From Lachnospiraceae bacterium (lineage in GTDB: Bacteria; Bacillota; Clostridia; Lachnospirales; Lachnospiraceae), in contig RYVZ01000032.1 of assembly GCA_003979345.1 (NCBI GenBank), forward strand, positions 1-38,862: a stretch of DNA of 38,862 bases, given 5' to 3'. This document shows positions 1 through 8,941 of the stretch, in pieces (the stretch's first letter is position 1; each line of letters starts with the position of its first letter). The notes below the pieces were generated by a model. It ran no database searches. It was given only the letters and a program-made list of their open reading frames with translations, and was not told where the DNA came from. Made by a program: the position numbers and the translations under genes.

Positions 1-1
1 C

Positions 2-955
2 GGCGTCCTGCAGAAGGCAGTCCGCAGCGTCATGGATCAGACACTGCGTGAAATAGAGCTTGTCTGCATCAATGACGGTTCGACGGACAATACCGTTATG
101 GTACTGAAGAAATTAGCAAGAAAGGACCCGCGGATCAGGGTCCTCTCCCAGAGAAACGCCGGCGCCGGTCCCGCAAGGAATTACGGCCTTAAACGGGCAA
201 AGGGAGAATTTGTCGCTTTTCTGGATTCGGACGACTGGTACGCATCGGAGGATGTGCTGGAAAAATTATATCAGAAAGCCATCGCCAATCAGGTTAAGAT
301 CTGCCTTGGCGGGAGCCGAAGGGCAAAGCTTGGAAAACTCCAGCCGCTGGAATTTCCGGGAAAAGTGTATTTTACAAAGGAAGCACTGATTGAGTACCGG
401 GACTATCAGTTTACGCACGGCTACTGCAGGGGGATCTATGACCGGAAGATGCTGATAGAAAATTGGGTCTGCTTTCCTGCATATCAGCGATATCAGGATC
501 CGCCATTTTTTGTCCGTGCCATGATCAGTGCTAAATGCTTTTATGCAGTGACAGACATTGTTCTCATTTATGACGAGAGCTGCAATTATCAAAAGATCAA
601 CTGGAATGAACGAAAAACTACGGATCTATTAAAAGGTATCCGTGACATTCTAAGCCTGGCGGAAGAACACTCTTATATCAGACTACAGAGAGACTTTGTT
701 CAAAGGATAAGATATGGGGACTGGTCTGAGATTTTTTCTAAGAATCTGCGCGGAGACTGGACGGAAGCAAAAGGAATTATGCAGGAGGCAAATACGTACT
801 TTATGCCGGAGGCCATAAGGCAGAGCGGACTTCCGGAGGGTGAAAAACCTTTCGACAAATTGCTGCATGATGCATTTGGACGAGGCAGGCACATTCCTAA
901 AATCCGGGCTACATTTACTGATAAAATCATACGAATGACAAGACTGCCATATTAG
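2..955 (+). CDS. Glycosyltransferase family 2, 5'-truncated by window edge
   Basis: The reading frame is open from base 2, and the residues before the first ATG (32) already match the family (an SVMDQTL-type segment), so the gene starts upstream of the window. The visible 317 residues hold the GT-A nucleotide-binding segment INDGSTDN (visible residues 23-30) and the acidic DSDD motif (75-78) that binds the metal and sugar nucleotide. Family members transfer a sugar from a UDP- or TDP-sugar to a growing glycan at the cytoplasmic membrane face. The C-terminal half is diverse, so donor and acceptor cannot be read. It is the first visible gene of a long same-strand glycan cluster and ends 59 bases before the next gene. 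Confidence 0.88.
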   Translation, partial: GVLQKAVRSVMDQTLREIELVCINDGSTDNTVMVLKKLARKDPRIRVLSQRNAGAGPARNYGLKRAKGEFVAFLDSDDWYASEDVLEKLYQKAIANQVKICLGGSRRAKLGKLQPLEFPGKVYFTKEALIEYRDYQFTHGYCRGIYDRKMLIENWVCFPAYQRYQDPPFFVRAMISAKCFYAVTDIVLIYDESCNYQKINWNERKTTDLLKGIRDILSLAEEHSYIRLQRDFVQRIRYGDWSEIFSKNLRGDWTEAKGIMQEANTYFMPEAIRQSGLPEGEKPFDKLLHDAFGRGRHIPKIRATFTDKIIRMTRLPY

Positions 956-1014
956 TAGAAAAATGTGACAGGTAACTGTTAAAAGACTGTAGAGATGTAA
1001 GGAGCGTTGATGTA

Positions 1015-1866
1015 ATGGCTGTTAACCAAAATGACTGTAATGTAAAAGTTGCGGTTGTTATTTTGAATTATCAGAATAGCAGTGACTCGCTCGCTTGCGT
1101 TAAAAGCATTTGTAAACAGGACTATCCTGAGCTGGCAGGCATTTTGGTGGTAGATAACGGCTCATCCAAAGATAATTTTGCTGTATTGAATGAAGGACGT
1201 AGGAAATGCGGCGGAGCATTCAAATTGATTAGATTACGAAAAAATCAAGGATTTGCACGCGGCAATAATATTGGAATTTCTTATGCGCGGCGTGAATGGA
1301 ATACGGATCATATTTTAATAGTAAACAATGATACATTATTCACGGATCCGGAATTTTTTTCAAAACTTCTTGCACACAGTAAGGATCATGTGGCGATGAT
1401 CGGACCTGCTATCAGGCTGCGAAACGGCTTCATTCAAAAGGAATATCTTGTGCCGACAGAAGTTCTGCCGTTGTTTTATCGCTGGCTGTTCTTCATGGCG
1501 CAAAAAATGCATGGAGAATCATTAAGTGCATGGTTGAGAGAAAAATGGCATCGTAAGGATTTCTTACACAAAGCACTGCATGGATGCGCGATACTCTTTA
1601 CACCGTTGTTTTTTGAATTTTATACAGGGATGTATTCAAAAACATTTCTGTATGCAGAAGAAGAGATCCTGTTATTTCAGTTAAAAAAAGCAGGTCTTTC
1701 GCAATGCTATGTTCCTGAGACGGAGATTTTTCATTTAGAAGATCAATCAACGATCTTGGCATTTGAAGATGTGGAAAAAAGCAAATTGCATTATTGCTGT
1801 CAAAGCTGCGGACATGCAATATTAGCAAGAATATTGCCTTATGGCATATTGAAGAAGTTGTGCTGA
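1015..1866 (+). CDS. Glycosyltransferase family 2 (rhamnosyltransferase-like)
   Basis: This 283-aa GT-A protein has the expected N-terminal beta strand (VAVVILNYQN, residues 12-21), VVDNGSS (45-51), the NQGFARGNN loop (77-85) typical of rhamnosyl/galactofuranosyl-type GT2 enzymes, and an NND acidic motif (104-106) in place of DXD. A YAEEE stretch near residue 215 fits the catalytic-base region. The ATG is preceded by a ribosome site (AAGGAG, about 1000-1005). The gene is noticeably richer in A+T than the sugar-nucleotide genes downstream, which is common for exchanged glycan genes. The substrate is unknown. Confidence 0.85.
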   Translation: MAVNQNDCNVKVAVVILNYQNSSDSLACVKSICKQDYPELAGILVVDNGSSKDNFAVLNEGRRKCGGAFKLIRLRKNQGFARGNNIGISYARREWNTDHILIVNNDTLFTDPEFFSKLLAHSKDHVAMIGPAIRLRNGFIQKEYLVPTEVLPLFYRWLFFMAQKMHGESLSAWLREKWHRKDFLHKALHGCAILFTPLFFEFYTGMYSKTFLYAEEEILLFQLKKAGLSQCYVPETEIFHLEDQSTILAFEDVEKSKLHYCCQSCGHAILARILPYGILKKLC

Positions 1867-1879
1867 CGGGAGATTCAAA

Positions 1880-2983
1880 ATGAACAGCGTACAAAAACTT
1901 TTTATCATACACACTGCAAACATGACAGGCGGCGGAAGCCAAAGTATTCGTGAGTTGATTCAAAACCTTGATGAAAAGATTGATTTACTGGTGAATATTG
2001 ATCACCGCGTAAATAGCAGCGCGCTAAAAAAGTTTTATGGCAAAAACGTCAGGAAAATTTATCGTTTTCATTTACCTTTTAGAAGGAGCGCCCTTGGTCT
2101 CAAACTTGAGAAAAATGCGGCAAAAGAATGGATTGACAGGGAAAGGGAATATTTACGGGATAAAAAGAAAATATACGATCTGATACGTAGGAATAAGTAT
2201 CACTTTATTCATCTGAATTCATATGTATTATATCCCTTAATATCATCACGTTTTCCTATGTATATCCATATAAGAGAAATTTTCGAGGGCAATTTTATGA
2301 CCCGCAAAATCGTAAACCAAAGACTTCGGCAGGCAAGAGGGATATTTTATATTGATTATGCTGTAAAAGAATCATTTGGTGTATGTAACAAAAAAGAGAT
2401 CGTACTGAATAATCCGTTTGATCAAAGTGCGGTATTAGGCGTAGATAAAGAAAATGTTCTGAATTCTTATCATTTGCAGGGAAACAGGACGATTCTTACA
2501 TTTGTCTCCGCACGCTTTGATGAAATAAAAGGATTTGACTATGTCATAGAGGAGTTTGTCTGTTCAAACTGTTCGAATGCCGAACTGGTGGTCGTTGGAA
2601 GCAACGCTCCGCAAAAATATAAGCAAATCCCAAACGTGCACTTTTTGGGCCGGATACAAAACATGGAAGAGATCTATGCAATCTCGGATTTTGTTGTTCG
2701 GGGGGACATTATATTTGCAGTCGGGAGAACGACCTATGAGGCGCTATATTCCGGCTGTCATGTCATGGTTCCGGGTAATAAGGACACGGATAAAGCGAAG
2801 CTTTTTGAATATGATGCGTTTGAAGACCGGATCATGTTTTATGAACCGAGAAAAAAAGGCGCTTTAGCAGGGGCGATGAAGAGTGTGGACGGAATGAAAA
2901 AAGAAAAATGTCTGGGACTGAGCAATGAGACAGAATATGTCAGGCAGTTTCTTCAATTTGTCGAAGGGGGAAGGAAGCAATGA
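1880..2983 (+). CDS. Glycosyltransferase, GT-B fold (GT4-like)
   Basis: This 367-aa protein has an N-terminal glycine-rich loop (TGGGSQS, about residues 15-21) and a C-terminal nucleotide-sugar domain containing a YEALYSGC segment followed by VMVPG, the pattern of the donor-site helix in GT4/GT-B enzymes. It starts 13 bases after the previous stop behind GGGAG and overlaps the next gene by ATGA (2980-2983), so it is translationally coupled to the oxidoreductase. It is A+T-rich like its upstream neighbour. The assignment to GT-B rests on these motifs; donor and acceptor are unknown. Confidence 0.75.
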   Translation: MNSVQKLFIIHTANMTGGGSQSIRELIQNLDEKIDLLVNIDHRVNSSALKKFYGKNVRKIYRFHLPFRRSALGLKLEKNAAKEWIDREREYLRDKKKIYDLIRRNKYHFIHLNSYVLYPLISSRFPMYIHIREIFEGNFMTRKIVNQRLRQARGIFYIDYAVKESFGVCNKKEIVLNNPFDQSAVLGVDKENVLNSYHLQGNRTILTFVSARFDEIKGFDYVIEEFVCSNCSNAELVVVGSNAPQKYKQIPNVHFLGRIQNMEEIYAISDFVVRGDIIFAVGRTTYEALYSGCHVMVPGNKDTDKAKLFEYDAFEDRIMFYEPRKKGALAGAMKSVDGMKKEKCLGLSNETEYVRQFLQFVEGGRKQ

Positions 2984-4056
2984 AATATGCATTGATCGGC
3001 TGCGGCCGCATATCGCCGAACCACATTGCGGCGGCAAAGGCAAACAATCTGGAGATCGTGGCGTTGTGTGACTGCGTGAAAGAAAATGCGATCGACAAGA
3101 TCAGGAAGTTTGAGCTGCCCGATACTGTGAAAATCTACACAGACTATCACGAAATGATTGAAAAAGAGCTGCCTGAACTTGTTGCTATCGCGACCGAGAG
3201 CGGAAAACATGCGGAGATTGCATGCGACTGTATTGACAGGGGATGCAATGTCATTATTGAAAAACCGATTGCGCTTTCTCTTACGGATGCGGACAGGGTC
3301 ATTACAAAAGCGCGCGAAAAAGGCGTAAAAGTCTGCGCCTGTCATCAGAACCGCTTTAATAAATCCGTACAGAAAATACGGGATGCCGTGGAGAAAAAAC
3401 GCTTCGGGCGCATGTTCTACGGGACAGCGCATATCCGTTGGAATCGGGATTATGAATATTATGCGCGTGCGCCCTGGCGCGGGACATGGGAACAGGACGG
3501 CGGCGCGCTTATGAATCAGTGCATCCACAACATTGATCTGCTGCGTTGGATGATGGGTGACGAGATTGAGGAAGTCGTTGGAATGACGGATAGACTAGAA
3601 CATCCTTACATAGAGGCGGAGGATCTTGGCATTGCGCTCATCCGCTTTAAGAACGGTGCGTACGGGATCGTCGAGGGGACAACCGACATTTATCCGAAGA
3701 ACCTTGAGGAGACGTTGTATCTGTTCGGGGAAAAAGGAACCGTGAAGGCCGGCGGACAATCTGTGAATGTGATTGAGGAATGGCGCTTTTCCGATATGCT
3801 GGACGATCCGGAGGAAGTCAGGCAGCAGTTTCATGAAAATCCTCCCAATGTATATGGATTTGGACATACGCCGCTCTATGCGGATGTCATAGATGCGGTG
3901 AAGAACGACAGGGCGCCGTATGTGGATGCGGAAGCGGGAAAGCGTGCGCTTGAGCTGGTACTTGCAATCTATCGGTCCGCGGCAACAGGAAGCATTGTAA
4001 AACTGCCGCTTACAGAATGTGCGACGACGGACTTTTTAGACAGAACCTGGCAGTAG
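2980..4056 (+). CDS. Gfo/Idh/MocA oxidoreductase, WlbA/WbpB-like
   Basis: This 358-aa NAD(P)-dependent dehydrogenase has an N-terminal Rossmann fold with GCGRIS at residues 7-12, EKPIAL at 94-99 and a C-terminal substrate domain with GGALMNQCIHNIDLLRW (174-190), in which His183 is the usual catalytic residue. The stretch around HQNRFN, APWRGTW and the GGALMNQ helix resembles WlbA/WbpB, the 3-dehydrogenase acting on UDP-N-acetylglucosaminuronate. The later acetyltransferase (5844) and aminotransferase (6495) complete the same three-step set, which supports this reading. The UDP-GlcNAc 6-dehydrogenase that would supply the substrate is not in the window. The ATG overlaps the previous stop and has GGGGGAAGGAAG upstream. 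Confidence 0.85.
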   Translation: MKYALIGCGRISPNHIAAAKANNLEIVALCDCVKENAIDKIRKFELPDTVKIYTDYHEMIEKELPELVAIATESGKHAEIACDCIDRGCNVIIEKPIALSLTDADRVITKAREKGVKVCACHQNRFNKSVQKIRDAVEKKRFGRMFYGTAHIRWNRDYEYYARAPWRGTWEQDGGALMNQCIHNIDLLRWMMGDEIEEVVGMTDRLEHPYIEAEDLGIALIRFKNGAYGIVEGTTDIYPKNLEETLYLFGEKGTVKAGGQSVNVIEEWRFSDMLDDPEEVRQQFHENPPNVYGFGHTPLYADVIDAVKNDRAPYVDAEAGKRALELVLAIYRSAATGSIVKLPLTECATTDFLDRTWQ

Positions 4057-4139
4057 GGCGGAGCTTTTTTGCATTCGTTTCAGGATGGTGTGAGCCGTTT
4101 TTTATCTGATTCGGAAAATATTATGACGGGGGTGGCATT

Positions 4140-4898
4140 GTGAAATTTACCTATGAGTCCTATACAGAACTGTTGAACAGTCTGATTTGCCACGGTTATC
4201 AGTTTTCCGGCTATCGGGACTGGCAGAAGGCGGAAAAATCCGTGATCCTCAGGCATGACGTGGATATGTGTCTTGATAAGGCGGTTCAGATGTCAGCACT
4301 TGAGAAAGAGATCTTTGGCGGCGGGGCTGTGTACTTTGTTCTGCTGTCCTCGGATTTTTATAATATTCATTCCAAATCGTCACGACAGCGTATGCAAAAA
4401 ATCATACAGAATGGAGGCACGATCGGACTTCATTTTGATGAGGTGCAGTATGATGCTGTGGATGAAGAGGAGCTAAAAGCTCTTATTGTAAAAGAATTGT
4501 CTACATTATCTGAAGCGGCAGAAACGAAAGTGGATGTGGTATCTATGCACAGACCGTCAAAAAAGATACTGTCTTCGGATATTGAGATTCCGGAAGTGAT
4601 CAATTCTTATTCGACGCTGTATTTCAGGCAGATGAAATATCTGTCAGATTCAAGAAGACGCTGGCGTGAAGATGCTTATGCGGTCATCGAATCGGAAACG
4701 CCGCATATCCATCTTTTGACACACCCGTTCTGGTATACGGACGGAGCGGAAAAGAGCTTGTCCCGAACATTGAAGGAGGCGGTACTGGGCGCATCCTTAA
4801 GATATTATGATACTCTGCGTGACAATTTTACGGATCTGGAAGCGGAGTTGGCGAGAACGGAGATCGAGGAGCTGATTGGAAGAGCATTGGAGAATTGA
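4140..4898 (+). CDS. Polysaccharide-deacetylase-like protein
   Basis: This 252-aa protein starts at GTG behind GGGGGTGG. It carries RHDVDM (residues 38-43), the first metal-binding motif of the NodB-type carbohydrate esterase fold, then GLHFDE (96-101), SMHRPS (135-140) and THPFWY (194-199), which occupy the positions of the later NodB motifs. It belongs to the divergent deacetylase-like proteins found in O-antigen and capsule clusters. There is no signal peptide or membrane segment, so it probably acts in the cytoplasm on a sugar nucleotide or lipid-linked intermediate. The catalytic Asp of classic NodB motif 1 is replaced by RHDVD spacing, so deacetylation is inference. Confidence 0.7.
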   Translation: MKFTYESYTELLNSLICHGYQFSGYRDWQKAEKSVILRHDVDMCLDKAVQMSALEKEIFGGGAVYFVLLSSDFYNIHSKSSRQRMQKIIQNGGTIGLHFDEVQYDAVDEEELKALIVKELSTLSEAAETKVDVVSMHRPSKKILSSDIEIPEVINSYSTLYFRQMKYLSDSRRRWREDAYAVIESETPHIHLLTHPFWYTDGAEKSLSRTLKEAVLGASLRYYDTLRDNFTDLEAELARTEIEELIGRALEN

Positions 4899-4904
4899 GA
4901 CGAA

Positions 4905-5819
4905 ATGAGGGAGCTGACAGTAAAGCAGATATTTGAATATCTACAGGCTTACGACCCACATCTGCGGATCGAAGGGGATGTAGATACGAAATTGAAGGGA
5001 ATCTCGTCTGTCTTTCACTATAAGCAGGGTTGCCTGACATGGGTAAAAGGACAGGACAAGGCGGATATGGTGAAAGAACCTTTAACAGCCGTAGTATGCA
5101 GACCTGAGATTGTCATTCACGCGCAGGTTAGGCTTTTGGCGGAGAATCCGAAAGATTTGTTTTTCCTCGCGGCTGATTATATATCCGGGGCAGAACAGGT
5201 CCCGGTGATTTCTGAGACAGCGGTTTTGGGAAGATCTGTTGTATTGGGAGAAAATGTGTCGATCGGTAACGGTGCCTGTATCGGGGAAGACGTAAAGATC
5301 GGGAGTGGGACTGTCATCGAAGCAAATGTGACGATCTATGATCATGTGGTCATTGGAGAAGACTGCCTGATCAAAGCGGGAGCAGTGATCGGCGGAAAAG
5401 GTTTTGGTTATTCGAAACATGACGGGCAGTACCGTGCCATACATCACTACGGCAGTGTTGTCATAGGGAATCATGTGGATATAGGAAGTAATACATGTGT
5501 TGACAGGGGGACAATGGACGACACGGTTATTGATGACGGTGTAAAGATCGATAATCTGTGTCATATCGCCCATAATGTGACGATCGGTAAAAATACTGTC
5601 GTGATAGCAAACAGCACGGTCTGCGGCAGTGTACACATTGGTGAAAATGTATATATTGCACCTCACAGTGTCGTTATGAATCAACTTGAGATCGGTGACG
5701 GGGCTATGATCGGCATGGCGGCGGCAGTAACAAAAGACGTGCAGGCAGAAACTGTGAATATTGGCTGTCCGGCAAAGCCCGTACGCACCCGCCGTGAAGA
5801 CGAATGGAAGAAATATTAG
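4905..5819 (+). CDS. LpxD-like N-acyltransferase, left-handed beta-helix
   Basis: The 304 residues divide into an N-terminal LpxD-type domain (about 1-95) and a long hexapeptide-repeat beta-helix (about 105-290). The LpxD signature is visible: GFGYSK (166-171), VDIGSNTCVDRGTMDDTVI (191-209) and IAHNV with the catalytic-type His223. LpxD acylates UDP-3-O-acyl-glucosamine in lipid A synthesis, but nothing else here suggests an LPS-making cell. A likely role is acylation of the amino group of a nucleotide sugar made by the neighbouring genes. It starts 6 bases after the deacetylase-like stop. The repeats leave a long antisense open frame (5082-6269) that I do not regard as a gene. Confidence 0.8.
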   Translation: MRELTVKQIFEYLQAYDPHLRIEGDVDTKLKGISSVFHYKQGCLTWVKGQDKADMVKEPLTAVVCRPEIVIHAQVRLLAENPKDLFFLAADYISGAEQVPVISETAVLGRSVVLGENVSIGNGACIGEDVKIGSGTVIEANVTIYDHVVIGEDCLIKAGAVIGGKGFGYSKHDGQYRAIHHYGSVVIGNHVDIGSNTCVDRGTMDDTVIDDGVKIDNLCHIAHNVTIGKNTVVIANSTVCGSVHIGENVYIAPHSVVMNQLEIGDGAMIGMAAAVTKDVQAETVNIGCPAKPVRTRREDEWKKY

Positions 5820-5843
5820 CGCATTGATCCAAGGGGGGAGACG

Positions 5844-6416
5844 ATGAAATATCAGATACATGAGAGCAGTATTGTAGATGAAAATGTGATCATCGGGCAG
5901 GGTACAAAGATATGGCATTTCTGCCATATCCAGTCGGGTGCACGGATCGGAAGGAACTGTTCTCTTGGACAAAATGTGAATATCTCTAACAATGTGACGA
6001 TCGGAGACGGCGTCAAGATACAGAATAATGTATCTGTTTATGAAGGCGTAGAACTGGAAGATGAGGTATTCTGCGGTCCGTCCTGCGTGTTTACGAACGA
6101 TCTGACGCCGCGCGCTGCGTATCCGAAAGGCAGGGAGAATTATAAACGGACACTTGTTAAAAAAGGAGCTAGTATCGGAGCGAATGCGACGATTGTCTGC
6201 GGGCACACCATCGGCAGTTTTGCAATGATCGCTGCCGGAGCGGTCGTCACAAAGGATGTACCGGACCATGCCCTGATGACAGGCGTTCCTGCTGTACAGA
6301 CCGGATGGGTATGCAGATGCGGTCAGGTACTAACGTCTGAACTTCAGTGTGCTGATTGCGGAAAGCGATATAAACAAGCAGGAGACCATACGATCACAGA
6401 GGCGGAATCATCATAA
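5844..6416 (+). CDS. WbpD/WlbB-like UDP-amino-sugar N-acetyltransferase
   Basis: This 190-aa hexapeptide-repeat enzyme has GTKIWHFCHIQSGARIG (residues 20-36), FTNDLTPRA (83-91) and the closing coil AAGAVVTKDVPDHALMTGVPA (about 130-150), all hallmarks of the WbpD/WlbB family that acetylates the 3-amino group of UDP-GlcNAc3NA with acetyl-CoA. After GW the tail has Cys157, Cys159, Cys169 and Cys172, a small zinc-ribbon-like end known in this family. GGGGGGAG precedes the ATG. It sits directly before the cognate aminotransferase. Confidence 0.85.
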   Translation: MKYQIHESSIVDENVIIGQGTKIWHFCHIQSGARIGRNCSLGQNVNISNNVTIGDGVKIQNNVSVYEGVELEDEVFCGPSCVFTNDLTPRAAYPKGRENYKRTLVKKGASIGANATIVCGHTIGSFAMIAAGAVVTKDVPDHALMTGVPAVQTGWVCRCGQVLTSELQCADCGKRYKQAGDHTITEAESS

Positions 6417-6494
6417 AAACATAGTGAAAAGATGACGGACTATGGGAAATAGAGAATGATACTGAAACGGATGACAGAAAAAAGGGGTGCGGAA

Positions 6495-7610
6495 ATGGAA
6501 TTCAGAGACCTGAAGGCGCAATACAGGCAGCATAAAGAGGAAATTGACCATGCCATATATCAAGTGCTTGCGGGGGGAGGCTTTATCGGCGGGGCGCCTG
6601 TAAGGGAATTGGAGCAGAAGCTTGCCGAATATGCGGGGGTAAAGCATTGTATTACCTGCGCGAACGGAACGGACGCGCTGCAGCTTGCACTGATGGCGTG
6701 GGGGATCGGTCCGGGGGACGCCGTATTTGTGCCGGACTTTTCCTTTTTTTCCAGCGCGGAGGTTGTTCCGGTTGTCGGCGCTGTTCCGGTTTTTGTAGAT
6801 ATTGACAAGGACACTTTTAACATAAGCGCTGACAGTCTGGAAAAAGCGATCGAATATGTGTTACAACGCACGAACTTAAGACCGCGTGCGGTCGTTGCGG
6901 TCGATTTGTTCGGACAGCCTGCGGATTACACAAGAATACAAAGAATAGCGCAGAAGTACGATCTGCTGCTATTGGAGGACGCGGCGCAGGGGTTTGGCGG
7001 AAGCATTGGTGAAAAAAGGGCATGCAGTTTTGGCGATATCTCGACAACATCCTTTTTTCCGGCAAAACCTTTGGGGTGCTATGGGGACGGCGGCGCGGTC
7101 TTTACGGATAACGACGATTGGGCGGCACTGCTCCGCTCTTACTGCGTTCATGGAAAGGGAGCAGATAAATACGACAATGTGCGCATAGGCATGAACTCGC
7201 GGCTGGATACATTACAGGCAGCTGTTTTAATACAAAAACTTCGTTTTTTTGATGAAGAAACCGATCGCTGTAACCGTGTGGCGGAAGAATATACCCGCAT
7301 ACTGGACGGACATGTCAAAACGCCGGTGGCCGCACAACGGATGCGTTCAAGCTGGGCACAGTATACGATTTGCCTTGAGGACGGCAGACATCGCGAAGAA
7401 GTCATGCAAAGGCTGAAAGAGGCGGATATTCCGACGGCAGTCTATTATAAAAAGCCGCTGCATCAGCAGGAGGCATTAAAACAGTATGCTATGGATGAGC
7501 TGGAATGCGCTGTGACGGAGCAGATTTGTAAATGCTGCCTTTCGCTGCCGATGCATGCGTATCTGAAAAGTGATGATGTGGAGAGAATCGGCACCATCCT
7601 TATCATGTAG
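6495..7610 (+). CDS. DegT/DnrJ/EryC1 aminotransferase, WbpE/WlbC-like
   Basis: This 371-aa PLP-dependent sugar aminotransferase carries the cofactor segment EDAAQ (161-165) and the Schiff-base lysine at K191 in FFPAKPLGCYGDGG. ITCANGTDALQLAL (53-66) forms the phosphate-binding turn. I chose ATG 6495 over an upstream in-frame ATG (6456) because AAAGGGGTG lies just ahead and the protein then starts MEFRDLKAQY, the usual family start. With the oxidoreductase (2980) and the acetyltransferase (5844) it fits conversion of a 3-keto-UDP-sugar to the 3-amino-sugar using glutamate. The exact substrate is inferred from this neighbourhood. Confidence 0.85.
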   Translation: MEFRDLKAQYRQHKEEIDHAIYQVLAGGGFIGGAPVRELEQKLAEYAGVKHCITCANGTDALQLALMAWGIGPGDAVFVPDFSFFSSAEVVPVVGAVPVFVDIDKDTFNISADSLEKAIEYVLQRTNLRPRAVVAVDLFGQPADYTRIQRIAQKYDLLLLEDAAQGFGGSIGEKRACSFGDISTTSFFPAKPLGCYGDGGAVFTDNDDWAALLRSYCVHGKGADKYDNVRIGMNSRLDTLQAAVLIQKLRFFDEETDRCNRVAEEYTRILDGHVKTPVAAQRMRSSWAQYTICLEDGRHREEVMQRLKEADIPTAVYYKKPLHQQEALKQYAMDELECAVTEQICKCCLSLPMHAYLKSDDVERIGTILIM

Positions 7611-7679
7611 CCCACAATTTGGCACAGAGCATTTTAAGATGAATGCTTAGTGATTTTTCTAAGCAGGAGGCATCATCAG

Positions 7680-8921
7680 ATGAAACGGATGATCTTGATT
7701 ACAACTGATTTTCCCTATGGTGCGGGTGAGAGCTTTTTGGAAACAGAAGTCAGTTATTATACGGAGTTTGACCGGGTACATATTTTTCCGATCGGACATC
7801 ATGCGGGGAAAATGAGAGCCGTTCCGGCAAATGTGGCTGTTTATAAGAAAAAGAAAGAAGCGAAAGTTCATTCCAATGTGTACCATTGGGATCTCATAAG
7901 GGAACTTTGGTATTGTGTACAAAGGCGGGGTTGGAACGAAACATTCTTAAAAACGCATTTATATCGGCGGGCTATTGATTACTATAGCCGGGCATATCAC
8001 GAGGCTGATAGGATCAATAAATTGTTGAAGGAGCAAGGGGTTCAGAAGAGCGACCATATCGTAATTTATTCTTATTGGATGCATATGCCGGCAATCGTGG
8101 CGGTTATTCTGAGCCATAAATATCCGCACGCAAAGTGCGTGACCAGATGCCATGGCGGGGACTTATATGAAGAACGGGATAAAGATCTCTATCTGCCGTT
8201 TAGAAAGCTGATTTTTGAAGGGATGGATGTGATCATCCCGATCTCAAACAACGGAAAACAATATTTGAGGGAAAGGTATGGGAAGATCCGCGCAGAGATC
8301 AGAATGTGCAGACTGGGCGTGAATATTGATGTGAATGATTTAACGCCGGCTATATGGTGGGGTGAAAACGGGATTTTAAGACTCGTATCCTCATCAAATT
8401 TAATTCCGGTAAAACGGATCGAGCGCATTGTGGGAGCATTATCGCAGATTTATGATATCCCGATAGTATGGAAGCATTTCGGGGACGGAGAGAGTGAGAA
8501 GAAGTTAAAGGAATTATGTGAAAAGCTGTTAAGCGGTCATGACAACATAAAGTGGCAGTTTATGGGAAGAGTCACGAATAGGGAAATGTTGGAGTATTAC
8601 GCCAAAGAAAAGCCGCATGTCCTGATCAATGTTAGTGAAAGCGAGGGATTGCCTGTATCTATGATGGAGGCGATGGGCTGCGGGATTCCTGTGATGGGAA
8701 CAAATGTTGGCGGAGTGGGGGAAATCATTATAGACAAGAGAAACGGCTATTTACTCAATGCCAATGCTGACAGTGGAACCATTGCTGCCGCGATCGGCAA
8801 ATTTTATTGTCAATCCGAGCAGGAGTATAAGGCAATGAGCCGGTATGCAAGAAAGATGTATGACAGGAGGTATAACGCAAATGTGAACTACGGCAGATTT
8901 GTTGATATGTTATTGGAATGA
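7680..8921 (+). CDS. Glycosyltransferase family 4
   Basis: This 413-aa GT-B enzyme starts at ATG 7680 with AGGAGG nine bases upstream; an earlier in-frame start at 7650 lacks a ribosome site. The N-terminal acceptor domain includes FPYGAGESFLETE (about residues 9-21). The C-terminal donor domain has NVSESEGLPVSMMEAMGCG followed by VMGTNVGG, the GT4 E-x7-E donor motif. A 7-bp stem (7644-7665) lies just before the ribosome site. Its stop overlaps the upstream frame of the next gene. Donor and acceptor are unknown. Confidence 0.85.
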   Translation: MKRMILITTDFPYGAGESFLETEVSYYTEFDRVHIFPIGHHAGKMRAVPANVAVYKKKKEAKVHSNVYHWDLIRELWYCVQRRGWNETFLKTHLYRRAIDYYSRAYHEADRINKLLKEQGVQKSDHIVIYSYWMHMPAIVAVILSHKYPHAKCVTRCHGGDLYEERDKDLYLPFRKLIFEGMDVIIPISNNGKQYLRERYGKIRAEIRMCRLGVNIDVNDLTPAIWWGENGILRLVSSSNLIPVKRIERIVGALSQIYDIPIVWKHFGDGESEKKLKELCEKLLSGHDNIKWQFMGRVTNREMLEYYAKEKPHVLINVSESEGLPVSMMEAMGCGIPVMGTNVGGVGEIIIDKRNGYLLNANADSGTIAAAIGKFYCQSEQEYKAMSRYARKMYDRRYNANVNYGRFVDMLLE

Positions 8922-8941
8922 TTATGGAGAGGTGGTATAAA

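Noticed and set aside
5082..6269. A 395-codon open frame on the minus strand opposite the LpxD-like and WbpD-like genes
   Set aside because: It mirrors the repetitive Gly/Val/Ile codons of two hexapeptide-repeat genes, spans their junction, has no ribosome site and has His/Asp/Tyr-rich composition typical of an antisense shadow.
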